Assembly (NCBI GenBank): GCA_015258265.1
Contig: JABZIP010000001.1
Coordinates: 62,001 to 126,000 of the forward strand
Direction: 5' to 3'
Source: Clostridiales bacterium
GTDB taxonomy: Bacteria; Bacillota; Clostridia; Peptostreptococcales; Anaerovoracaceae
Length of the DNA stretch: 64,000 nucleotides
Shown: positions 26,514-34,250 of the stretch, piece by piece
How the letters are laid out: each line of letters opens with the position of its first letter
Numbering within the stretch: the stretch's first letter is position 1
Made by a program: the position numbers and the translations under genes
The notes under the pieces: model-generated
What the model was told of the DNA's origin: nothing
Databases searched by the model: none
Seen by the model: only the letters and a program-made list of their open reading frames with translations

Positions 26514-27514
26514 TATTTTTCTCCTACTTTCAATGCCTTATCGGACAAATCCAAAAGAACACTCATACCGGAATATAATTTATACTTGCTAGGTTTTATC
26601 TCGACTTTTACACCGTACGACACTATGTCGAAATCCCCGTTTTTGTTTGTAGCTTTTTTAACGGCAAATCCCGGTTTTTCACTGATATTAGTTACCGTTC
26701 CTTCAAATTTTACATTTTCGTATGCGGGAATTTTTAATTGCACTTTTTGTCCCTCTTTTAATTTTTTCAGCTCAGTTTCCGGTATATCAAAGCTAACCCA
26801 CGGATCTATGTTTGCTGTAACGGTTATAAGCGGCATACCGGTCGAGATCAGCTGTCCCTCGCTTACATTCACCGCCGTAACAACGCCGTCTTTCGGTGCT
26901 TTTATCTTTGCGTCCTCAAGATAACCTGTCGCTTCACTCACCGCACCGTTTGCTTGCGCTACAAGCGCATTCGCAGCTGCAATATCTTCGTAACGCGCTC
27001 CGCTTTGAGCCATATCGTAAGTTTCCTTTGCCGCTATATACTGCGCCTCGACTTGGTCAAAAGTCGCCTGAGATATCGCCTCTTCCGCAAGCAGATTTTT
27101 CATTCTGTCGTAACTTTTTCGGGCATAGTCATATGCCGCCTTCGCCTTCGCTATCTCCTCACCTCTTGCACCGTTGCGCGCCTTTTCCGCTTGTGCCTGC
27201 GCCGCAGCTCTTGCCCCTTGCGCCTGAGCGAGCTTCGCTTCTATCGTGGTGCTGTCTATTTGCACCAAAACATCGCCTTTACTTACGCTATCTCCCTCCT
27301 TGACGTATACCGCGGCCACATTCCCCGCTATTTTGGAGTTTAGATCGGTAACTTCGGTTTCGATGCTTCCTTGCACTATTTGCGCCTCGTCTTTTTGCGC
27401 ATCTGAAGAATATATAAAAATTCCCGCTAATATCACTACTACGATCACAACCCCTACAAGTATGACGGAAGCCAGTTGATTTTTAGCTACCATTTTTTTT
27501 ATTTCTTTTTCCAT
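26513..27514 (-). CDS. HlyD-family membrane-fusion/adaptor protein
   Basis: A 333-residue periplasmic-adaptor-type protein. An N-terminal membrane anchor (about 17-35) is followed by the split lipoyl domain (NSKIAGNVAAVYVKEGDSVSKGD and IKAPKDGVVTAVNVSEGQLI), a central coiled coil rich in Ala, Glu and Gln (about 85-185), and a C-terminal beta-barrel with the VEIKPSKYKLYSGMSV segment. It links an inner-membrane transporter to a TolC-type duct; a TolC-like gene is encoded just across the divergent regulator. It is the first gene of the three-gene permease operon. Confidence 0.92.
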   Translation of the reverse strand: MEKEIKKMVAKNQLASVILVGVVIVVVILAGIFIYSSDAQKDEAQIVQGSIETEVTDLNSKIAGNVAAVYVKEGDSVSKGDVLVQIDSTTIEAKLAQAQGARAAAQAQAEKARNGARGEEIAKAKAAYDYARKSYDRMKNLLAEEAISQATFDQVEAQYIAAKETYDMAQSGARYEDIAAANALVAQANGAVSEATGYLEDAKIKAPKDGVVTAVNVSEGQLISTGMPLITVTANIDPWVSFDIPETELKKLKEGQKVQLKIPAYENVKFEGTVTNISEKPGFAVKKATNKNGDFDIVSYGVKVEIKPSKYKLYSGMSVLLDLSDKALKVGEK

Positions 27515-27551
27515 ATTTTTTCACCTCATTTACGATTTGTCTTAAAATTGT

Positions 27552-27581
27552 TTGAATTTTGTAATTTATGTGTAATATACT
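27552..27581 (+). promoter_or_regulatory. Putative promoter of the TetR gene
   Basis: TTGAAT, 18 bases, TATACT upstream of the TetR-family gene, in the 145-bp gap shared with the divergent hlyD-type operon. The gap is the obvious place for the regulator's operator, but I see no long perfect palindrome. Confidence 0.5.
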
Positions 27582-27659
27582 AATAATGGATGTATTAACA
27601 TTTTATATTTGTAATACCAGTACCGATTTTACTTCAAGTTTAATGGATAGGAGCCGGAT

Positions 27660-28244
27660 ATGAAATATTTAACAACTTCCGAACTTACAAAATTGCATAT
27701 GGCAGAAAATCTCCAAGCTCTTATGCTCGAAAAACCGATAAATAAAATTACAATCAAAGAGCTTACTTCGCGTTGCAAAATTAACCGCCAAACCTTTTAT
27801 TACCATTTCTGCGATATATACGATTTACTTGAGTGGTTACTCAGAAATCGCTTGAAATCTATAGCCACCAACATCGAGAACTTCGATTCGTGGCAAGAAG
27901 CGGGAATTTATCTACTGGATTATCTTTGCGACAACCGCCCTTTGGTGCTGTCTACTTTAAATTCGCTGTCGAGAAACAGTGTACACAATTTGATACACGA
28001 TGAAATTTTCAAACTCGCGAGCAAATTTGTGCATGAAATCGCAGGGGATATTAAACTTAGCGAAGACGCCTTCAAACATATCATCCATTTCTTTTGCATT
28101 ACTTTCACCGCATTGCTCGAGGACTGGCTGGTAAGCGACAGCAATCAAAGCTCAAAAGAAGTTATATACGATTTGGATATGATAGTTTCCGGTATGACTC
28201 GAAATGCCGTTTTGCGTTATGCGCTTAAAGAGGAAGCCTTGTAA
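27660..28244 (+). CDS. TetR/AcrR family transcriptional regulator
   Basis: A 194-residue regulator. The N-terminal helix-turn-helix (about residues 28-50) reads KITIKELTSRCKINRQTFYYHF, the TetR signature; the C-terminal ligand domain resembles the DhaS-like subgroup. AGGAGCC stands seven bases before the ATG. It is transcribed away from the HlyD/permease operon and ends 20 nt inside the 3' end of the convergent TolC-like gene, so it most likely represses the exporter genes. The inducer is unknown. Confidence 0.9.
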   Translation: MKYLTTSELTKLHMAENLQALMLEKPINKITIKELTSRCKINRQTFYYHFCDIYDLLEWLLRNRLKSIATNIENFDSWQEAGIYLLDYLCDNRPLVLSTLNSLSRNSVHNLIHDEIFKLASKFVHEIAGDIKLSEDAFKHIIHFFCITFTALLEDWLVSDSNQSSKEVIYDLDMIVSGMTRNAVLRYALKEEAL

Positions 28245-29571
28245 CGCCTACTCCTTGTGCGTATTCATATGCCTTTTTTGCAAGTGCGTAGTCCGATTTT
28301 GCCTTTGCAAAATTCAACTCCGCCTTATTTCTTTTAACCTGCACTTCAAGTAACTCATCTATCGTGCTTACACCTGCGTCGTATGTGAGTAGTAGCAGCC
28401 TTTCACCCTCTTTTGCATATGCGAGCAACTCCTTTGCAGATTCCACCTGATACTTTTTGTCTTGTAGCACATTGTACTTATTTCTCGTATCAAGCTCCAG
28501 TTTTGACGGTGCATCGTTTAATGTTTTATTTGCTTCGTCAAGTGCGAGCTGTGCAGACATATATGTAGATGAGTTCTTTGGATAATCACTCACATCTTTT
28601 AGCAGTAAGGCGTAAATTTCCGTTGCCAACTTCGCTCCGGCAAGTTCTTGCCTATTTTGCAGCGTATTTTTTACTGCCACCTCGACTGTAGCTTCGTCAT
28701 TTGTAACAGTATCTGCAATCCTATCTTTGAATTCTATCTGAGATGTAACGGGAAATCCCATTGTAAAATTAAATCCCATCTTTGCATATTCGAGCTTGGT
28801 TTTCGCTTCCCTTTGCTCCATTTTAGCTTCGGAAAGTGCCGAATTTGCTGATAGCAAATCCTTCTTCGGTACAAGTCCTGCTTGTTTTTTCATATTCACA
28901 AGCTGTACCGTTTTTTGTTGAGCTTGGACATTTTGCGTAGCAATTTCGTAATTTTCCTTCGCAAGCAATACATTGTAGTAGATTTCTATCGTTGCCGCTT
29001 CTATTTCGTTTAATTCAGCCTGTGCATTCGTCTGCAAATGGGCTTTTGCAAAGTCCCTCCTAAGCTCCATGATTTCCTTGTTTCTCGAAGTAACTCCCTT
29101 TACCTGTGCCTCGTATGTTTTTTGAAAAAGTGCGGTAGATATTTGAGAAAGCTGCGCCTGACCTGCCGCGTATGTTGCCGCATCTACCAGTCCTGCGGCT
29201 TTTCCCATTTCCAATTTTGCTCTTTGAGCATTTACGGCATCTTCTCCGTCGCTAAGTGCTTTCTTTGTACTTGAAATAGTAGATACTTTCTCGCTATATC
29301 CTTCGCTTGCTATCTTGTCTGCTTGTCTGTTTTGCTTTGCCGTTTCAGCCCTATTGCTGTTTTCTTGCATATATTTGATTGCCTCTTGCAATGTCAAACT
29401 TGCAGGCGGCTTTGCCAGCTTCGGTACAAATGCACCCACCTCCGCCACTGCATTTGTCGAATTTACACTTGAGCCTGCCTCGTTAACTTCCGCTCCAAAA
29501 GCAGAAACACTTCCCAACGATACAATCAGTGCCATTACGCTGCAGCCTATTCTAAAATTCGTTTTTTTCAT
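28225..29571 (-). CDS. TolC-like outer-duct family protein
   Basis: A 448-residue protein with a signal peptide (residues 1-26, ending SAFGA) and two repeats of long Ala/Glu/Lys/Gln-rich coiled-coil helices, the OEP/TolC pattern; LTLQEAIKYMQENSNRAETAKQ and YNVLLAKENYEIATQNVQAQQ are typical. TolC normally spans an outer membrane, which a Gram-positive-type cell lacks, though TolC-family proteins are known in some Clostridia. With the HlyD adaptor and two permeases it forms a complete tripartite set apart from the ATPase. Its 3' end overlaps the convergent TetR gene by 20 nt. Confidence 0.85.
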   Translation of the reverse strand: MKKTNFRIGCSVMALIVSLGSVSAFGAEVNEAGSSVNSTNAVAEVGAFVPKLAKPPASLTLQEAIKYMQENSNRAETAKQNRQADKIASEGYSEKVSTISSTKKALSDGEDAVNAQRAKLEMGKAAGLVDAATYAAGQAQLSQISTALFQKTYEAQVKGVTSRNKEIMELRRDFAKAHLQTNAQAELNEIEAATIEIYYNVLLAKENYEIATQNVQAQQKTVQLVNMKKQAGLVPKKDLLSANSALSEAKMEQREAKTKLEYAKMGFNFTMGFPVTSQIEFKDRIADTVTNDEATVEVAVKNTLQNRQELAGAKLATEIYALLLKDVSDYPKNSSTYMSAQLALDEANKTLNDAPSKLELDTRNKYNVLQDKKYQVESAKELLAYAKEGERLLLLTYDAGVSTIDELLEVQVKRNKAELNFAKAKSDYALAKKAYEYAQGVGVTRLPL

Positions 29572-29715
29572 ATTTTCCTCCTTTTATTCTCATTTTTCCA
29601 CTTGGAAATATTTTATCCTGTTTTCTAACTTCATAAACTATATAATTTTAGTCATATGTCTAAATATACGACATATAATTGAATATGTCGTATATTTCAT
29701 TAAATTTTCACACAC

Positions 29716-29745
29716 AAAAAAGCCGATGCATCAGCATCGACTTTT
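29716..29745. terminator. Intrinsic terminator downstream of the cassette array
   Basis: CGATGC/GCATCG with loop ATCA, extended by G-C and A-T pairs, with T runs in both directions. In the minus direction it closes the four-TM gene array; it lies in the 250-bp gap before the TolC-like gene, in which I see no other feature. Confidence 0.8.
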
Positions 29746-29809
29746 GCTATTTATTGTACACAAATTCAAATCTTTGAAATTTTCTTATCCCTGCCTACCG
29801 TACAATCCT

Positions 29810-29894
29810 TCTCCGTTCGAGCTATGTGATTTTGTTTTTATTTATTGAACTCAATATGTAAAACGGCAAACTGCACATAGCTAAAAATAAAGAT
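29810..29894. repeat. 85-bp direct repeat, copy 1 (3' end of four-TM gene)
   Basis: This segment is identical, apart from one base, to 30349-30433. It covers the last 24 codons of the four-TM gene and 12 bases past its stop. The rest of the two paralogous genes is far less similar, so the ends were duplicated or converted recently. Confidence 0.95.
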
Positions 29895-30322
29895 CTACTA
29901 TAACCCAAAATTGAAAGAAAAGTATAGAACGTATTACCCCAAAAGGAATTCCACTCCAGATAAATTTCATGAAATCCAACAAATGGAATATTTAATGCTA
30001 CACCAAATTCTCCCGAATATATCCACTTCCCGGAAGTAATATAGTAAGAGAGCCACACGCACACAATTTCTATTATTACAAATTTCAAGATATTTTTATT
30101 GAATTTTAAATATTTCCTGGCACCATATACTCCATATCCCGCTATACAAACAAGTAAAACAGGACGAATTTCTCCACTAATAACATCAGAAACTTCTAAA
30201 CTAATGGAAGCAGTATCTTTCATAGTATATGCCCATGCGCTCACCATAGAATCTATAAATAAAATCCCCAATATCACAAAAACATATAAAGCGCACGAAA
30301 ATATAACATTTTTATATTTCAT
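29822..30322 (-). CDS. Four-TM membrane protein, paralogue 1
   Basis: A 166-residue, AT-rich-coded membrane protein with four hydrophobic helices (about residues 6-28, 55-68, 78-95 and 135-155). I recognise no family. It ends LFLAMCSLPFYILSSINKNKIT, shared almost exactly with the gene just upstream, and the N-termini (YKNVIFSCALYVFVILGILF against YKNIVKTIFLFLVFVMGILF) are also related, so the two are paralogues. They are the last genes of a run of small secreted and membrane proteins. An immunity-type role is conceivable from size and context but unproven. Confidence 0.7.
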   Translation of the reverse strand: MKYKNVIFSCALYVFVILGILFIDSMVSAWAYTMKDTASISLEVSDVISGEIRPVLLVCIAGYGVYGARKYLKFNKNILKFVIIEIVCVWLSYYITSGKWIYSGEFGVALNIPFVGFHEIYLEWNSFWGNTFYTFLSILGYSRSLFLAMCSLPFYILSSINKNKIT

Positions 30323-30348
30323 TTATCCCCTCGGTTTTACTTTTACAT

Positions 30349-30433
30349 TCTCCGTTCGAGCTATGTGATTTTGTTTTTATTTATTGAACTCAATATGTAA
30401 AACGGCAAACTGCACATAGCGAAAAATAAAGAT
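30349..30433. repeat. 85-bp direct repeat, copy 2
   Basis: Partner of 29810-29894 with one mismatch, covering the 3' end and post-stop bases of the second four-TM gene. The sharp boundaries suggest recombination between the two copies. Confidence 0.95.
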
Positions 30434-30864
30434 GGATTATATCTTACTAAGCCTATTGACATTCCTACAATATTGTCAAAAAATACATTTTCACATAATT
30501 TAATTCGATGATATGCAAACGGTGTAAGAATATAAATTTCTTCTAAATCTGCATATATCCAATTGTCAAAAACAATCATATATGCTAATATAGCATTTAT
30601 AATTATTAATATCAAAAAAAACAAAATACTCTTATCAAGCTTTAAATATTTTTTACAATTGTATATTCCAAATAACGCTACGCAAGTAAATGTAACAGGT
30701 ATAACAATACTTATTATAAAATTTATTCTTTTTATAATATATATCATTTCTGTATTGTTCAGATTGTGTTTTACTGCCAAAAAAAGTCCTTCTATAAACA
30801 ATATCCCCATTACAAAAACCAAAAATAAAAAAATTGTTTTAACAATATTCTTATAATCAATCAT
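30361..30864 (-). CDS. Four-TM membrane protein, paralogue 2
   Basis: A 167-residue membrane protein with four hydrophobic helices, paralogous to the next gene. I start it at MIDYKNIVKT, where GGGGT precedes the ATG by a few bases; this ATG lies two bases after the stop of a short frameshifted secreted-peptide frame, so the two were probably one translational unit. No domain is recognised. Codon use is much more AT-rich than in the housekeeping genes of the window, which fits an accessory island. Confidence 0.7.
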   Translation of the reverse strand: MIDYKNIVKTIFLFLVFVMGILFIEGLFLAVKHNLNNTEMIYIIKRINFIISIVIPVTFTCVALFGIYNCKKYLKLDKSILFFLILIIINAILAYMIVFDNWIYADLEEIYILTPFAYHRIKLCENVFFDNIVGMSIGLVRYNPSLFFAMCSLPFYILSSINKNKIT

Positions 30865-30866
30865 TT

Positions 30867-31036
30867 CTACCCCAATGGATTTACAGTTACACATATATCA
30901 TAGTTAGTATTCGATTTGGACGATTTTACATATTTAGTATAATCAGTAACATTTTTTAAATCACTAGCAAAAGAAAAACTTGTCATAGCAACTACTAAAA
31001 TTACGCTTAACAATAAACTAATACTTTTTTTTTCAT
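30867..31036 (-). pseudogene. Frameshifted short secreted preprotein
   Basis: A good ribosome site (AAGGAG) and ATG are followed by nine A. In the intact paralogue (32366 downward) the same place has seven A and leads into a signal peptide. Here the ATG frame ends after nine codons, while the shifted frame encodes the same signal peptide (SISLLLSVILVVAMTSFSFA) and about 32 further residues ending VTVNPLG before TAG. Loss of two A or gain of one would restore it. Either a broken gene or a phase-variable one. Confidence 0.65.
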
Positions 31037-31314
31037 TTTTCTACTCCTTATTTTTACAACAATACTTTACTTGAAAATCAATTGCTTAAACTCAGGATGC
31101 TAATCATGTTAATTAAATCCTCCACATTGGACTGTCCTCGCTTTCTTTAACCATTTATCTAAGCTATTTCTACCCGAGATTTGTGGATAATAACAAATGC
31201 TTTCTCTCCTTACGTATAACTTTCAATTACGTATAACGTGTCTTTCTTTCTACTCACCATAATATATATGTAATTTGACCAATCTCTTTTTTTAACATAT
31301 ATTTCGGAAACATC
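30968..31314. repeat. ~350-bp direct repeat, copy 1
   Basis: Spans a signal-peptide start, its leader and the 3' end of the anchored-protein gene. It matches 32299-32652 with scattered mismatches and small indels, offset about 1.33 kb. This defines the repeat unit of a tandemly duplicated cassette. Confidence 0.9.
31109..31198 (-). other. Conserved 29-codon frame between cassettes
   Basis: Directly after the stop of the anchored-protein gene, AGGAGAG is followed by an open frame with no standard start (an ATT stands in place) reading CYYPQISGRN and ending KKARTVQCGGFN before TAA. The repeat copy at 32.45-32.55 kb keeps several codons with silent changes but has a stop at the Trp position. 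It may be the tail of a lost gene or a short peptide gene. I do not recognise it. Confidence 0.3.
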
Positions 31315-31665
31315 TTGAGGCCGTTCTCTATTTGGAATTTTTAATGCTTCAAGCACTTCATTTATTTCAAAATCAGCACTTTCTTTTTTTACTACTTTTC
31401 CCATTCCATAATCAGTTAGATTTAGTTTTTCATTGTTTTCATTCCCCTTAATCTCTAAAACACTATACCTGTACCCATCCCCCAGAAAACTTACACCATC
31501 TGTTTCGTGGTATCGCGTTTTATAATTATCGGAAAGCACTATTCCCCAATTCATTTTAATATTTTTATTATAATTTGTAATATCTTTATATATTATATAC
31601 ATTGCCATACACAATAAAATAATTGTGCTAAAAACTATTAGGCATATCTTCAGTTTCTTTATCAT
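31210..31665 (-). CDS. Membrane-anchored small protein (cassette partner)
   Basis: A 151-residue protein with one N-terminal membrane helix (residues 6-26) and an extracytoplasmic domain of about 120 residues, ending KDTLYVIESYT. No family is recognised. Its ATG overlaps the stop of the secreted 234-residue protein by 4 nt (ATGA), so they are translated together and probably act together; a secreted effector with an anchored protector is one possible reading. A decayed copy of this gene lies at 32.56-32.70 kb. Confidence 0.7.
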   Translation of the reverse strand: MIKKLKICLIVFSTIILLCMAMYIIYKDITNYNKNIKMNWGIVLSDNYKTRYHETDGVSFLGDGYRYSVLEIKGNENNEKLNLTDYGMGKVVKKESADFEINEVLEALKIPNRERPQDVSEIYVKKRDWSNYIYIMVSRKKDTLYVIESYT

Positions 31666-32366
31666 ATTGTTATTTGACTATTCATAGTAATATAGATATC
31701 ATATGGAATCACCGCCCCTTCATTTTGACACATGAGTCCATAATTGTTTAAAAAAATTACTAAAGCTCTATTAAGACCTGCATAATTTTCCCAAGTTGCG
31801 GGTTCAAAATTGTACATATCGTGCACAGTAATAAATATTTCCCATTTATTATATGAAATTTTTTCGGCGTATACCGAATAATCCACCTTATTTAACGCCA
31901 AATGTAAATCTCTAGTACTGTTTAATACTATCGATTCTCGCGTTATTTTATATACATTCCCGTAAGTACTTCGTAAATTTCTTTTTACGTTTTCCAAAAT
32001 AATTTCATATTCATTACTATTTTTAATTTTATCAGATTCTGAAGAACCATCATAGAAGTATAAATCACTCGCATTATCTATCGTACTATGCTCAAGAAAG
32101 TCCGCCGACATAGTATATCCTCTAATTCTTCCTCCACTAGCTACCCTCAACAAATTAGCACGTAATGCGTACATACTAGGTTTAGGTCCATTCCCTTGTA
32201 ATTCACTGAAAAGTTCCAAATTAGTTATCTCAAATTGATTTTCGTCAAAAACGTCTAATTCATTATCGTCGTAGATTCCCCGACTAACTTCTACATCAGC
32301 AAAGGAAAAACTTGTCATAGCAACTACTAAAATAACGCTTAACAATAAACTAATACTTTTTTTCAT
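31662..32366 (-). CDS. Secreted 234-residue protein of unknown function
   Basis: A signal peptide (SISLLLSVILVVAMTSFSFA, cleavage near residue 23) is followed by a 210-residue domain. The C-terminal part contains KWEIFITVHDMYNFEP and GAVIPYDIYITMNS, a pattern of alternating strands; I cannot place it in a family. A 190-bp leader upstream is duplicated elsewhere in the array. It overlaps the anchored partner gene. AT-rich codon use, duplication and nearby decayed copies suggest a fast-evolving surface or antagonism module. Confidence 0.7.
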   Translation of the reverse strand: MKKSISLLLSVILVVAMTSFSFADVEVSRGIYDDNELDVFDENQFEITNLELFSELQGNGPKPSMYALRANLLRVASGGRIRGYTMSADFLEHSTIDNASDLYFYDGSSESDKIKNSNEYEIILENVKRNLRSTYGNVYKITRESIVLNSTRDLHLALNKVDYSVYAEKISYNKWEIFITVHDMYNFEPATWENYAGLNRALVIFLNNYGLMCQNEGAVIPYDIYITMNSQITI

Positions 32367-32652
32367 TTTTCTACTCCTTATTTTTACAACAATACTTTAC
32401 TTGAAAATCAATTGCTTAAACTCAGGATGCTAATCATGTTAATTAAATCCTCCACATTGGACCGCCCTCGCTTTCTTTAACTATTTATCTAAGTTACTTA
32501 TACCCGATATTTGTGGGTAATAACAAGTAATTTCTCTCCTTACATATTACGTAAAACTTTGAATTACATATAACGTGTCTTTCTTTCTACTCACCATAAT
32601 ATATGTGTAGCTTAACGAATCTCTTTTTTTAACATATATTTTGGAAACATCA
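32299..32652. repeat. ~350-bp direct repeat, copy 2
   Basis: Partner of 30968-31314. It contains the start of the intact secreted gene, its leader and part of a decayed copy of the anchored-protein gene. Confidence 0.9.
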
Positions 32653-32757
32653 CCTGTACCCATCCCCCAAAAGACTTACACCATCTGTTTCGTAGTATAT
32701 GAAACCACCGCCCCTTCATTTTGACAGATGTATCCATAATTGTTTAAAAAAATCAAC
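32560..32757 (-). pseudogene. Decayed remnant of a further cassette copy
   Basis: Three short blocks match the intact cassette in order but with deletions between them: 32560-32652 matches the 3' part of the 151-residue gene, 32653-32699 matches 31466-31513 of the same gene, and 32698-32756 matches the 3' end of the 234-residue gene. No open frame of useful length survives. It shows that at least three cassette copies once stood here and that deletion is active. The remnant reaches the putP stop codon. Confidence 0.85.
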
Positions 32758-34231
32758 TGTTTTGTATCTCTTTTTTCATTTCGTCAAAATCACGTGCAAT
32801 TTTATCCGGCAATTTAGTGCACAAACTTACGACGATTATAGCCAGACTTCCAAATATGAAACTAGGTATTATTTCATATATATCAAAGATGCCGCCTTTC
32901 TTGCAATACCAAAGCATATCCGCTCCGCCACCAACTAACATACCCGCAATTGCGCCTTGAAGTGTCATCCTGCGCCAAAAAAGGGAAAACAAAATGAGTG
33001 GTCCAAATGCCGCTCCAAATCCGCCCCACGCAAATGCAACTAATTCAAACACCGAGCTGTTCGGATTGATCGCTATCAAAATTGCAATTATCGAAATTAT
33101 TACAACCGTCAGTCTGCTCGCCCAAACTATGCCGCTACCTTCCGAATCTTTTTTGAAAATCGTCGCATACAAATCCTTAGATACGGACGATGCCGAAACG
33201 AGCAGCTGCGAACTTGCCGTACTCATGATTGCTGCGAGTATAGCGCAGAGTAGAAATCCCGATACGGCAGGCTTAAACATAGTGTTTATCATCGCCATGT
33301 AAACCGTTTCTCCGTCAGCCAAATCAGGCATATATGCTTTTCCTATTACACCAATCGCCGTTGCAGCAGTCAATGTAATTATTACCCAAATCATCGCAAT
33401 TATTCTTGACTTTCTAATCATATCAGGTGATTTGATTGCCATAAAGCGCGAAAGTATATGTGGTTGTCCAAAATATCCAAGTCCCCAGCCGAGCGCAGAT
33501 GCAAGCAGCATACTGTTTACTCTACCGTGCGCATTTTGAGGAAGCACTTCAAACGCCTCTGTGCTAAGTGCCGCAAGTCTTTCCTGCAACCCTTCAATAC
33601 CTCCCATATTTAATGTTGCTACCGTAGGCACTACCAAAAGTGCAACAAACATAGTTGCACCCATTATCGTATCCGTCCAGCAAACCGCATTAAATCCGCC
33701 TAGAGCCGTATATGCCAGGATTATAAGCGCACCAAGCACAAGTCCCGTTGTATAGTCGAGTCCGAATATAGTCTTGAATAACTTACCACCTGCTGCAAAC
33801 TGGGACGAAGTATATATCAAGAAAAATATTACGGTAAAAATCGCCGATACCAGTTTCAAAATATGCTTCTTGTCGCCGAATCTGTTTTCAAAAAAATCGG
33901 GTAAAGTAATAGCATTACCTGCTACTTGAGTGTATGTACGAAGCCTCCTCGCAACAACAAGCCAGTTTAAATACGTACCTACCATCAAACCTATTGCGGT
34001 CCATATCGCTTCCGATGTGCCGTTGTAAAGTATATAGGCAGTTCCAGGAAGCCCTATCAAAAGCCAGCCGCTCATATCCGATGCCTGCGCAGACATCGCA
34101 GTTACCCAGCTGTTTAACTGTCTACCACCTAGTATATAATCGGATAAATCATCCGTCTTACTGTAAAATTTGAACCCTATCAGCACCATAGCCGCAAGGT
34201 ATACTATAAATATTATCGCTATTGTTAACAA
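32753..34231 (-). CDS. putP: Sodium/proline symporter
   Basis: A 492-residue sodium:solute symporter (SSF family) with about thirteen transmembrane helices. The ILGGRQLNSWVTAMSAQASDMSGW segment near the N-terminus and the WTDTIMGATMFVALL region are typical of PutP, which imports proline with Na+. Proline is a common electron acceptor in Stickland-type fermenters, which fits the ornithine cluster elsewhere in the window. It follows serS by 19 nt and may be read from the same promoter as glnA and serS. Confidence 0.9.
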   Translation of the reverse strand: MLTIAIIFIVYLAAMVLIGFKFYSKTDDLSDYILGGRQLNSWVTAMSAQASDMSGWLLIGLPGTAYILYNGTSEAIWTAIGLMVGTYLNWLVVARRLRTYTQVAGNAITLPDFFENRFGDKKHILKLVSAIFTVIFFLIYTSSQFAAGGKLFKTIFGLDYTTGLVLGALIILAYTALGGFNAVCWTDTIMGATMFVALLVVPTVATLNMGGIEGLQERLAALSTEAFEVLPQNAHGRVNSMLLASALGWGLGYFGQPHILSRFMAIKSPDMIRKSRIIAMIWVIITLTAATAIGVIGKAYMPDLADGETVYMAMINTMFKPAVSGFLLCAILAAIMSTASSQLLVSASSVSKDLYATIFKKDSEGSGIVWASRLTVVIISIIAILIAINPNSSVFELVAFAWGGFGAAFGPLILFSLFWRRMTLQGAIAGMLVGGGADMLWYCKKGGIFDIYEIIPSFIFGSLAIIVVSLCTKLPDKIARDFDEMKKEIQNS

Positions 34232-34250
34232 TGTTTTTCCTCCGAATCAC

